64,000 bases of DNA, from contig OX352763.1 of assembly GCA_947095585.1 (NCBI GenBank), forward strand, positions 23,733,462-23,797,461, given 5' to 3'. This DNA comes from Nephrocerus scutellatus (taxonomy: Eukaryota; Arthropoda; Insecta; Diptera; Pipunculidae). The notes beneath the pieces are model-generated. The model searched no databases and was not told the origin of the DNA. It saw only the letters and a list, made by a program, of their open reading frames with translations. The position numbers and the translations under genes are program-made. Below, in pieces: positions 33,305 to 43,060 of this stretch. Position 1 is the first letter of the stretch, and each line of letters starts with the position of its first letter.

Positions 33305-33800
33305 CGGTGTACCGGTGGTAATGTTGGTTTGTGTGTAGGAGGTAATCTTCCAAACTACTGGACCAATTTCAAAATATCTTCCATCAATATTTAGAATCGA
33401 CTTTCAGGGTGAACATAGGCTATGCACTATCGCATTTAAATAAAAGAGCCTTTCGTGGCGACCAATTTTGTAACTCTATACTAATATTATAAAGAGGTAA
33501 TGTTGGTTCTAATGGAGAAGGTAACTACTGGACCGATTTCAAAATATCTTTCGTCAATATTTAGAATCGACTTTCAGGGTGAACATAGACCATATATTAT
33601 CTCGTTTTAATAAAGGGGCCTTTTGTGGCGACCTATTTTGTAACTCTTTACTTATATTATAAATTGTTATTATCTTAATATTATATAATATTATTATGTT
33701 GGTTTGTGTGTAGCAGGTAATCTTTTAAACTACCGCACCGATTTCAAAATATCTTTCATCAATATTTAGAATAAACTTTCAGGGTGAACATAGGCTATAC
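33305..33800 (+). repeat. Tandem repeat family E, second array
   Basis: About three units with GTTTGTGTGTAGGAGGTAAT, CTACTGGACC, GACTTTCAGGGTGAACATAG and GAGCCTTTCGTGG. Unit joints carry TACTAATATTATAAAG at about 33480 and a degraded version near 33651. Matches 29500-29930. Confidence 0.8.
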
Positions 33801-33811
33801 ACCTCCCACGA

Positions 33812-33940
33812 ATCCCACCTCTCGCGAATGTCTGACAAACATTCCGAGAGTAATAACTTGTTACGAAAAGCTTCACAATTCGCCGTTCGGATCCGGCCTT
33901 AAATTGTAGGTCACTTCCAAAATACATAGCACAACACAAA
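33812..33940 (+). repeat. Dispersed SINE-like repeat, family B
   Basis: CACCTCTCGCGAATGTCTGA, CCGAGAGTAATAACTTG, ACGAAAAGCTTCACAATTCG and CCTTAAATTGTAGGTC follow the order of the other copies. The tRNA-like head is replaced by the end of the family E array. Confidence 0.6.
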
Positions 33941-34037
33941 TGGTCGCAAGAAGCTCCGCTTTGGATCGTAACGGTCTGTCGCGCCGAATGGAGCAGGATT
34001 TTAAAATTTTTAATCCCTTCCATCGTTGCGTCTTATA

Positions 34038-35166
34038 CCGGGTGACTGACACGAAGTGTTACCAGCTTCAGACTATCATTCCTGTCAAATCCAGTGATGA
34101 CAGAGCGCTCAAATTTACACTAATGACAGTTCATTCCATTGTTTACAAGCGTACAAAAGCATTTTAGTGGAAATATTCAGAAAAAAGTTATCTGCAATGG
34201 AATTCAAGCGTAATATTGTGATTGTTCTGTATTTGGCTGGAAAACCACAGCCGCAGATTGTTAACCAGTTAAAACATCTGCATGTGAATAAAATGTTTGT
34301 GTATAGCACCATAAATCGTTATAACAATACTGGCAGTAATGCAAAACGCCATGGTGGTGGACCGAAACTCTCTGCAACATCGCCGGATATCATTCGGAAG
34401 GTGAAGGCCAAATTGGCTCGGTATCTGTGCCGTAGCGGCAGAAAAATGGCTCGTGAGGCGAACGGATGCAGCACATATTGAAAGATCATATTGGACTGAA
34501 GGCCTTGAAATTCCGAAAAACGCATGTTGTCGCCGATTCTCAAAAAAAAGTTAGAGTGGAAAGAGCAAAGGAGTTTTTACGCTTGCACGAAAGTGGCGAT
34601 TTGCCGAATTTGGTTTTCTCCGATGATTCACCGTTCGTTATGGAGCAATATGTCAGCAAGCAAAACGACCGGATTTACTTGCCCGGCCGTTCTACTGAAA
34701 ATTTGGACCAACGGATTGCCACTCAAAACCAAGCGCCACCGATGGTGATGGTTTGCGCCGCCGTAACGGCCGAAAGCCGTTCACCGCTCGTTTTTTTGGA
34801 CCGTGCCATCAAGATAAATGCTCAATTTATCGGGATCATGTGTTGGAGGGAGCTTTCTCGGTTTGGGGTATTTTCAAAGAGCCAAGTTGGGACAAAAAAA
34901 TACCAAAGTGTCGATCATCTCAAGCAAGCGCTTCGCCGGGAATGGGCCAAAATACCGCAGAGCCACTTTCGTGCTGTATGCAATAGCTTTGTCGGCCGTT
35001 AGAAGGCCATAATCGCGGCTAAGGGTGGCCAAATCGAAAACTGCTAATACTAATAAACAAAATTTGAATATTTGTGAACATTTTTTACTTTGATTCAATA
35101 AAATTCATCAAAAAATAAAAATTCTGTGGTGTTTTGTTTTGGTAACACTTCGTGTCAGTCACCCTG
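34038..35166 (+). mobile_element. Tc1/mariner element with intact TIRs, internally deleted
   Basis: The left end GGGTGACTGACACGAAGTGT plus TACC is an inverted copy of the right end GGTAACACTTCGTGTCAGTC plus ACCC, perfect over at least 24 bases. TA flanks both ends (34036-34037 and 35167-35168). The 1,129-bp element contains one plus-strand transposase gene that is frameshifted and lacks its central part. Well-matched TIRs mean it could still be mobilised in trans if an active relative exists; that is inference. Confidence 0.92.
34167..35040 (+). pseudogene. Tc1/mariner transposase, frameshifted, second catalytic block deleted
   Basis: Frame 34167-34481 holds the N-terminal DNA-binding part: VIVLYLAGKPQPQIVNQL, VYSTINRYNNTGS, KRHGGGPKLSATS and RSGRKMAREAN. 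After a frameshift near 34470 the frame 34466-35002 continues with LPNLVFSDDSPF (first catalytic Asp), QYVSKQNDRIYLPGRS, APPMVMVCAAVTAESRSPLV and, after a gap, KYQSVDHLKQALRREWAKIP. The family normally has a QQDSAPSH-type block and a PDxNPLD-type block between these; both are missing. The protein is thus about 60 residues short and cannot catalyse transposition. Confidence 0.88.
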
Positions 35167-35168
35167 TA

Positions 35169-35878
35169 TACCAATGCGTCTCATTACCATTTCACATTTA
35201 ACATTATTGCCTTACTTTGTTTCCTTGGATATTTTCGGTTTAACTGCAAACCTAAGTCCAACAAAAGTTATGAGTATTTAGTTTAGCACGTTTGAGTTGA
35301 GAATTTTCTGCTTTTCTTGACAGTTTAACTAAATAAATAATGAACGGATCTTCATCCATATAAAGGTAAGTTCCGGGAAAAAAATCTTCAAAACTGAGTA
35401 ATTAAGGTACGGATTACTGTTCATAAATGACACACAATTTATCAAAATTCTTGGTATGTTTTCTTCTCATATGCAACGTCTCCATAATTAGCATTTTCTT
35501 GTACAATTTCAATGCAACACTTGTTGTGTTAACTCTGATTAAACGAAGTTATGCTACTCACGTTAACATAATTACTAACTTGCCTAAAGGGGATAAACTA
35601 AAGTAAAACAACAGCAAAAAAAAAACTGCATGAAAAATGCCAATCAGAGTGCATTGAGCGATCTCGCCGCACTTTTCTCAATTACTCCATACAGTTATAC
35701 CCGTACCACTCTGCTCTGGATGTATAATTGCACATGTCCATCCCTGAAACCTTTTCTTAAGGCTGATAAACGCTTCTCATATAAACACGGCAATTAGACT
35801 CAACTTAAGAGTCCTTCGACTCTTGCGAAAGATTTATTAGCCTTCCATCACATCAGGCACATCAAATGCACACATGAA
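35169..35878. other. Unassigned sequence
   Basis: Nothing recognised between the Tc1/mariner element and the foldback element. Confidence 0.35.
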
Positions 35879-36663
35879 CAGGGTGTACAAGAATTCCTGG
35901 CACGAACGAAGCAAGGTGATAGGGGAAGTCATTTCCAACCAAAATATCCAAATGAAGTTTTATCGAATTTTTGATGATTAAAAAGTTATTCCATTTTTAG
36001 TATTTTTGGGTAAAATCGCATACGCCGCCACTAAAAAATTAATTTAAAAAAAACCAACAGTTCTTTTGTTTATGTTTATTTTTTATTACGATGTGGAATA
36101 GTGTGCCTTTCCAATAAAGTCATTTTTATAAACTTTATTATCTTCTGTCAAATTAAAACAATAGATTTGTGATGTCTTTTTGTTTCCCAAAAACATGACT
36201 TACATTGTAAAACAATTGATAAAAACCATTCTGTTTTGAATATTCCTATGCGTAATACCATTTAAGAATCTGCATTAATGTCGCAAGTTTTTCTGATAGT
36301 CGGTCAACATTGTTTTTCCGCCAGAGCTACTTAAAAATCAATCAAAAAATTTTGGGAAACAAAAAGACATCACAAATCTATTGTTTTAATTTGACAGAAG
36401 ATAATAAAGTTTATAAAAATGACTTTATTGGAAAGGCACACTATTCCACATCGTATTAAAAAATAAACATAAACAAAAGAACTGTTGGTTTTTTTTAAAT
36501 TAATTTTTTAGTGGCGGCGTATGCGATTTTACCCAAAAATACTAAAAATGGAATAACTTTTTAACCATCAACAATTCGATAAAACTTCATTTGGCTATTT
36601 TGGTTGGAAATGACCTCCGCTATCACCTTGCTTCGTTCGTGCCACGAATTCTTGTATACTCTG
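35879..36663. mobile_element. Foldback element with 314-bp inverted arms
   Basis: The left arm 35879-36192 and right arm 36350-36663 are both 314 bases and nearly perfect inverted copies; the spacer is 157 bases. The arms begin CAGGGTGTACAAGAATTCC (left) and end GGAATTCTTG-like, TATACTCTG (right, read inverted). Inside the arms, AATCGCATACGCCGCCACTA and TGTGGAATAGTGTGCCTTTC have exact inverted partners. No frame of note. The CAGGGTGT terminus is common among insect DNA transposons. I could not identify a clear target-site duplication. It may be a long-TIR MITE or a foldback relic, and its transcripts would form a long hairpin. Confidence 0.93.
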
Positions 36664-36664
36664 T

Positions 36665-38000
36665 ATATAGACTACTGGTGGAAGGAGGAGAAATCTTCTT
36701 CTTCACACGCCTAATGACGTTTAATACACACCATGCAGAGTTCTAACTTACTTCAAAGGAAGCCTCCAATTATTTCCAAATGCATTTTCAATAAAACACG
36801 ACACTAACTCTGAGTAGTGAATACTCTGACTGGCTAAGATGTAGGTGAAAAGAAATTAACGCCTGCTGCTCCCTGCACTGAATGCAATTGCTTCGGTCGG
36901 TGGTTTGAATGACGTATCTTCCGTCAGGCAGCGTTGTATTTGCTTAAATCGACCATTAATCATTAATAATGATTTTGTGCAGCAGGTATTGGCATCGACT
37001 GATATTTGATCCCACGAGCACCTAGTACTACTCAATGCATTTAGGTCATTCATCTAAACATCAGCTCTCTCAAAAGACGGAAGAGCAAAATTTTGGATTG
37101 TTATTGCCTCACAAAGGTCAACGCATCAGAGTTCAGTGATATACAGTCGTTGTGCAGTGCAGTGGAATGATCAGCAATAATAAAATAGTCATAGATCGAT
37201 GATGTCATTAGAAATGAGATGAATAAAAAAAAATTCATGATTTTTGAAACAATCAACGTCTTTTAATCGATTTTTCTTTAGTTTATCAGATAGTTCCTTC
37301 AATATGGGACATCATTTATTAAATACCCAATTACTTTCTTTTACACAATTATTTTTTATTTTTTTTTTTCTTTAAAATTTATATACAAAAATTTGAATTT
37401 GAATCCGGCGCTCTTATTGGGACACCCTTTATAAAAGACAGCATACTGTTGCTACATTTGAAAGAAATTTCCTATAATGGTTGAAAAGACCATAAAAGGA
37501 CTGCACTTCCGTAAAACATTTAGGTTCATCGGCTTTTATTATAGCCTCTATTTGACCAGGCATTGTGTGCAAGCCATTCTTATCAATAACATGTCATAAA
37601 TACGAGACTGAATCGACAAAAATGGAGCATTTGGCTTCAGCTAGCTTTAGAGCTGCCTCTTTAAGAATACGTAGCAATACGTTTAGGCCTTAAACTAGGG
37701 GTCGCCACTCCTAATGCGGTCGCAAGATATTTTATTGGGGTCGCGATCATCAGTCTTGTGAAAATTGTTTTGGGGTTCACGGTGAGCTTGGACTCCAAGG
37801 CATTTGAGAGAGTCTGGCTGCAATGACGGAAAATTTGAATGGACTTCTGTCCAAAACTTTAAAGAAATTCCCCGGATAACGTTTTTGAAAGGGGTTGTAA
37901 CTGTAAGAATGCTTATAAAAAGTAGCGCTCTTAAAAAACTGTAATTATCGTCTCTTGAGCGTTTAACACTTGAGATTCAATTTAAACAAAATCCTTCCTT
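36665..38000. other. Unassigned AT-rich sequence
   Basis: No gene recognised. Short frames only. Confidence 0.35.
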
Positions 38001-38090
38001 GGGCGCCGTGGCTCAGTGGAAACACGCGTGGCTACTGAGGAGGAGGTTCGTGGTTCGAATCCTCGTAACAACAAATCTCAATAATTTATC
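38001..38090 (+). repeat. tRNA-headed SINE, family A (head only)
   Basis: GGGCGCCGTGGCTCAGTGG gives a perfect A-box match and GTGGTTCGAATCC (38050-38061) a perfect B-box match. The 5' and 3' ends cannot pair as an acceptor stem, so it is not a tRNA gene. The body homology fades after CTCGTAACA. Confidence 0.75.
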
Positions 38091-39546
38091 TTATCAGTTA
38101 GGAGTGCCTTGGTGGGATCATTTCTTCGTTGCAGGGTAATCGGCTGCAACTTACTACTTCACTCGAACTTGTCTTCTGCAGTGCTACCAGATCTGCGAAC
38201 GACCTTCTGTCAAGACAAGACTTACTCCAACGGAATGACCATCTATCGCTTCAAAATTTCGACTTAGGGAATTGAGATGGATGTATTAGGACTTCACATC
38301 TTATGGAGTCGGCAAGAACATAGCATTGGAAACTTATTGACAACTTACGCCAAACTAAAACTAGTCTCTGATCGTGTTATCAATCCAGCTAACTCCAACT
38401 TGACCACTCAGCGACATCACCGTCATGCAATCCCCTTTCCATTTGGCACAAGCCAAAGCTTGGCTTTATTGTGGTAAATTGTGGCAAAAAAAAATTCAAT
38501 GACATTCTCTTCTCAACAAATACTCAGCTCATGTGGTTCATTAGAATAACAGAATGATGTCAGAGTGGCTCTCTGTTGATCGCCTAACAGATCGTTGTCG
38601 TCACCTGAGTCTTGCTCATTTATGAATGAAGCGATACTCGTAGTGCTCATGAAATAGAGTCAGTCGGAAGCACGTGCTTCCATGTTTTTCACTATTTTGG
38701 TATGATCGCGACCCTATCGCTTCCTAGCTAAAATCTCTCATCCCACGCGAGCGCTCCTCCGCCATAGATTCAGCCACAAAAATGGAAATCTTTTGCTCGA
38801 TTCAAAACGCGCCCCCGAAACAAAATGCAACCCACATGCAAGGTGTGAGTGAGTGATGGATGATGAAAAGAGTGGGGGGGGGCACGTAACGGAGCGAAGT
38901 CATTCAGTTCACTCCTATCTAAAAACAGAGTACAGAGATTCAATGCAAAACGTCATGACATCTATGTGTGTGTGCGCAGTGATTCCGAAGCGTCCGGTGA
39001 TTGTTTTGTCTTTTATGTTTTTAATTTTTTTTTTAACCTTTTTCAAACAAAATTTGCATAATTTGTGCAAATTAGGAAAAACGCTGTATTTTTACGCACC
39101 ACCTCAAACGTTGGCTGTGGTGGTTCCGTGCATGACGACGCGGTGACCGGTGAGAGTAAAGTGAATTGCAAATTCAAATAAGGTCGCGCACTATGTTGGT
39201 GTTTTTGTTGTTGTTCAGTTGTGATGGCCACATTTATAGTTTTTGCCATTAAACTAGATTAATGGAGTGTCGCTGAGAGAAACTTGCGCAAAGTCATAAG
39301 GTTGGTTGCACTCCGTTTATCTATAGATACCGCTTTTTATTATCGCGACATCATTGGCAGCAGATATAGCCGACTACCAATAGATTCATCGATTACCGCA
39401 CCAACTACCGGTTTGGCAGTAAAATAACAGCCGGAAGAAGTCTATTCAATGGTCAATGGCGACTGTTTGACAGTCTAGTTTTTTATACTCTGAATAACAC
39501 AATAATAAGGAGTAACTGACTTAGTTTAGAGCTGAGCGGTTAAACG
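38091..39546. other. Unassigned sequence
   Basis: No protein family recognised. A G run lies at 38874-38882. A 97-codon frame at 38853-39146 has a hydrophobic stretch but no other support. Confidence 0.35.
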
Positions 39547-39918
39547 ATGAAAAAGTGGAAATGTAATCATTTTTATGTTAACTTTGGACTTTTTTTTAAA
39601 TTTAATTTTATTGCCAAGGGAGAACTTCCTGCAGCAGTACCTAATGTTAATGGAGAGAGCTTACACGTTACACATCAAGGCGCCAGATGTGCTCCCTCAC
39701 TCCATGAGTTAATTATTCTTATTACAATTTTATTGACCTACACAATAGGTAAAGATTTTCCAGCCCACGTAAGCGACTTCTTTCAGCAAGCAATGCATTT
39801 ATACTCCTCAAGAATTTCTGAAGAATTACCTCTCGTTTTTAATGCGTTTGTTCCATTTCCTAGGAATTTATGTGGTTTACTCAAAGATATTCAGTATTTT
39901 ATTCAATTTACTAATTGA
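39547..39918 (+). CDS. Unrecognised 123-codon open frame
   Basis: The frame is long for AT-rich DNA and its composition is plausible for a protein. A hydrophobic stretch (LHELIILITILLTYTIG) lies at about residues 57-73, followed by a mixed segment with FQQAMHLYSSRISEELPLVF. I do not recognise any family. The upstream sequence shows no convincing start context, and no splice signals were established. It ends where repeat family C begins, so it may be part of an unknown transposon. A chance frame cannot be excluded. Confidence 0.2.
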   Translation: MKKWKCNHFYVNFGLFFKFNFIAKGELPAAVPNVNGESLHVTHQGARCAPSLHELIILITILLTYTIGKDFPAHVSDFFQQAMHLYSSRISEELPLVFNAFVPFPRNLCGLLKDIQYFIQFTN

Positions 39919-39924
39919 ATTCTC

Positions 39925-40090
39925 TATATTAACTTTGCGTTTGGATGTGTTGGCTGGTCGCCAAAACTTGTGAGCAATTTTTAATCCATTCTTAAATCCA
40001 GTTTTTATTCAAACTTTGCACAAATGTGCATCTCCGATGACAACACTTTCTGTAAACATTTGGAAATGGTCGACAGAACCTATATAATTT
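39925..40090 (+). repeat. Dispersed minisatellite family C, short copy
   Basis: Begins CTCTATATTAACTTTGCG, then TTGGCTGGTCGCC, CTTGTGAGCAATTTTTAATCC, TCCGATGACAACACTTTC and TGGTCGACAGAACC. It shares its start with 46690 (CTCTATATTAACTTCAC) and its order with 13540. Confidence 0.65.
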
Positions 40091-40194
40091 TTTTAGTCCA
40101 AAAAAGCAAGAAAGTTTTTCAATAAGGACATAACAATTTGTTATTGAAATAAAACACTGAATAATTAGGATAACGGGCTGAAATTAATGCCAAT

Positions 40195-40430
40195 TTATGT
40201 AGTACACATATCAAGTTTAAGTATGGAATTCAATCTTGTTCATATGACCACCGTTAGCCCGTTTGCAGCGATCGATTCTTTGGAGCCAATTTTTCACCAC
40301 TCTTCCACATACATCGGCCGGAACGTTGGCAATTTCGCCTTCGATATTGCTCTGTAAGCTCCTCCAACGTTGTTGACTTATTGGCATAAATCGCTCGCCA
40401 TTCGATGAGACTATATCTCGAGATTACACG
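40195..40430 (-). pseudogene. IS630/mariner-like transposase, C-terminal fragment
   Basis: Minus-strand frames read SIYANKSTTLEEL, then (shifted) SNIEGEIANVPADVCGRVVK, NWLQRIDRCKRANGGHMNKI and EFHT before a stop. The pattern LxxNIxxxIxxxPxxxxxRVxxNWxxRxxxCxxxxGxHxxxIxF is the usual end of these transposases. Only the end of the gene is left; no TIR found nearby. Confidence 0.72.
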
Positions 40431-40447
40431 ATTACCGAACTTTCCGT

Positions 40448-41985
40448 TTAATAGATCAATTGTTTGATTGGTACGTCCGAAGATAGGTAGAAGATAATGC
40501 TAGACCCGTGAGCTCGAGTTGAGGCAAGAGTATTTCGTTTGGGTTGGAGGATGGGCGGGATGTATCTGGATATTTCTTTTGAACACCGCCTATGAAATAA
40601 GCGATAAAACAGTGACAAGCAGGAAACATTCCTACGATTTTCAAGCGATTCGATTGTTTTCGCGATATTTACGTCACCAATAAGTTTTATCGCGCGGTTC
40701 TGAATTCTGTCGAGTAGATGCAATATGGTCTTTGGAGCACCTGCCCCGACAATAGAGTTGTATTCAAGTTTAGGGCGAATATATGCATTGTAAATAGTAG
40801 CCAGGTCTGAAGGAGTGAAGTACATCTTTGTACCGTTCCAACGAAGCTTCTTGTTGAGGAACGTATCGAGTATTGCGAGTTTTTCAGTTTCTTCGATTCA
40901 GGATCGATCCATGGATAAGGGTTGGGCGTTGAAATTACGCTTACACGACAGATGACAGCATTGGGCTTTGGAAGCGTTAAATTCTACTCTATTGTGTAGT
41001 ACCCACCTTATTATGTCGTCAGAGTAAGAATTTAACGTGCTTGACATACGTTGAAAATCGAGTTCTACTTCTGATGAAGAGGGGCGTGCAGAAAGCGTGA
41101 ACTCATATGAAAAGCTGAGAGTGCTGTCGTCAGCGAAAGAATGAATTGGATTAGAAGTAGCGGATCATTAATGAAAATGAAAAAGAGTGTCGGGACAAAA
41201 CATAACCTTGGGGAACACCAGCGTTTATGCGGTTAACACTGGATTTAAAACCGTCCAATACGACCTGAATTGAACGGTTAGAAATGTAATTACTAGTCCA
41301 ATCGAGTATGGCCTTATATATATAGTTTCTTTATTTATAGCAAAAAATGTTATAATAATTTGGTTTTAGTCGGTACAGAGATTTGTTATGATTTCAACTT
41401 ACTTCTGGGAAAGTATATGCTTATTATAAAAACTTAATGTTTATATAAGCATTCATTTTGGACAAAAGAGCTTGATGCAGACTCTGTCAAGTGCAACAAC
41501 TTTGCAACAACTTTGCTTTCCACTGGTTCCACTTTTCACTGAGATAAGCCATCAGGTCACCTCTAGAACGTTGCCTACGAAAACCGTTGGTCGCTAAGGA
41601 TTTCACGTGATTCAAAGTACGATTGATGAGCGTTTCCATGACCTTAGAAAGTATGGATGCTAGCGCAGTTCAACGGTACGAGGAAAGAGATGACGGTTCG
41701 CCTTTTTATAGGAACAGGCTGTATAAAGGCTGTTTTCCAATTCCTTGGGACGACTCCAGAAGAATAAGAGAAATTGAAAAGACGGCGCAGTGGCAATGCC
41801 AACGCTGAAGAACACCTCTTCAAAACTATAGCGGGAATACCATCAGGCCCAGCAGATTTATGAATATTGGGATCATTCAATACTCTACAGCCACTTGACG
41901 AGTACGAAACTGAATTTGTCCCATAGAGGATTCGACTCTTGCAAGTACCGGCGGCGACAGTGCGCTATCTGGTAGCGTGGAGCTA
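40448..41985 (-). pseudogene. Jockey/CR1-like LINE, linker through RT to C-terminus
   Basis: Minus strand, best copy of this family. From 5': LARVESSMGQ, then NDPNIHKSAGPDGIPAIVLK and VVPRNWKTAFIQPVPIK (RT fingers), METLINRTL, NGFRRQRSRGDLMAYLSEKW, an ALDRV-type remnant of the AFDRVW box, a 120-bp AT-rich insertion (41326-41445), then ILDWTSNYISNRSIQVVLDG, VNRINAGVPQGYVLS, a HSFADDSTLSFSY-type active site, and the 40448-40825 frame with MYFTPSDLATIYNAYIRPKL and NRRNVSCLSLFYRLFHRRCS. Several frameshifts. The APE endonuclease is missing. The next LINE fragment faces it on the plus strand at 41990. Confidence 0.88.
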
Positions 41986-41989
41986 GCTG

Positions 41990-43060
41990 CTCAATTTGAA
42001 GCAAGCAGTCATCGTGGCAAAAGGGGAGTTCGAAGAAGTGCTTTGTAGTTTAATCCAAAACGGATTTACCATCACGAACAGATGGTGCCTAGAAGTGGGA
42101 CTTAGGGTGAACCCAAACAAAACCACACTGGTACCATTCACTAATAGAACGAAACTGGAGCGAATTCACCCGGTTACCCTCAATGGAGAAGACATTACTA
42201 TCAGCAAAGAGTTTAAATATCTGGGACTGATATTTGATAGTAGACTGCTATGGAATAAACACCAACAGGCAGTACTGAAAAAATCAAAAAGAGCACCTAT
42301 GGTGTGCAGAAGGGTGGCAGTTAGTCCCAGGATAATGCACTGGATGTACTGTATTGGTAAATACCCATCATCATCATCATCATCATCTTTATTGTTAACA
42401 AAAATATAACCCACAGCTCAAAAGAGAACCTGCTATTATACGGAGCCCAGGTGTGGGGTTTCTACCCTTTTGAGGAAGTAAAAAGGTTTCTTCGATACTT
42501 CTTATAACGAATTTTTCTCCTACCTAACAACACGCCTAATTATATGTTGTACTTGAAGACTGATGGAGCACCTCCTCTTTTCCTGGATGCTTTACGACTG
42601 CACTTTATATACATAGTTAAAGTAAGCGAGATGGAACAAGGTAGGCTACCTAAGCGGGTGTTCAATCATATTATTTCAAAAAGCGGGCCTCTTTATTAAA
42701 TTTTTGAACGTTAAGCGACTAAATGCGGTTTCAGTCTTAGTTTAACAACTGAGGATCAGGGTACAAGGTACAGGTACTATTGAAAGTAAGAGGTGAGCTG
42801 ATCGCACGTAATTTTATTCCGCATCGCCCAGAGCTGCCAAACCTTTGCGTTCTGTATATCAACAATGCGAGAGAGGACGTTTTTCACTTTATAGCGATAT
42901 GCCCTATTTTAAAAGAATACTGCCTGATATATTTTGGAGAAACTGAGCTGGACGAGAAGAGAACGCTGAGCATTTTAAATGGAATCCGTGGGTGAAACGC
43001 GTTGTACAACTACACTTCAATGCCGCTAATGTATAGAAAAGGTATCATGGAGGAAAGTTT
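41990..43060 (+). pseudogene. LINE RT fragment, palm to C-terminal region
   Basis: The 41996-42409 frame reads NRWCLEVGLRVNPNKTTLVP, FTNRTKLERI, TISKEFKYLGLIFDSRLLWN and VCRRVAVSPRIMHWMY, the post-palm region of an I/R1/Jockey-type LINE. A (CAT)n microsatellite with adjoining sequence (42366-42410) interrupts it. The homology then resumes as LLYGAQVWGFYPFEEVKRFL, NNTPNYMLYLKTDGAPPLFL and ALRLHFIYIVKVSEM, and ends with a scrambled tail (42780-42995). It is 5' truncated and broken by stops. The exact clade is uncertain. Confidence 0.78.

Noticed and set aside
38001..38072. tRNA gene at the SINE A heads (also 12667-12745 and 33218-33300)
   Set aside because: A and B boxes are good, but the ends do not pair and the same sequence recurs with a non-tRNA body.
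38853..39146. 97-codon frame with a hydrophobic stretch as a membrane protein
   Set aside because: Hydrophobicity comes from T-rich sequence; no family or start context.
42366..42410. Serine-rich tail of the LINE frame at 41996-42409
   Set aside because: It is the translation of a (CAT)n microsatellite inserted into the LINE, not protein sequence.
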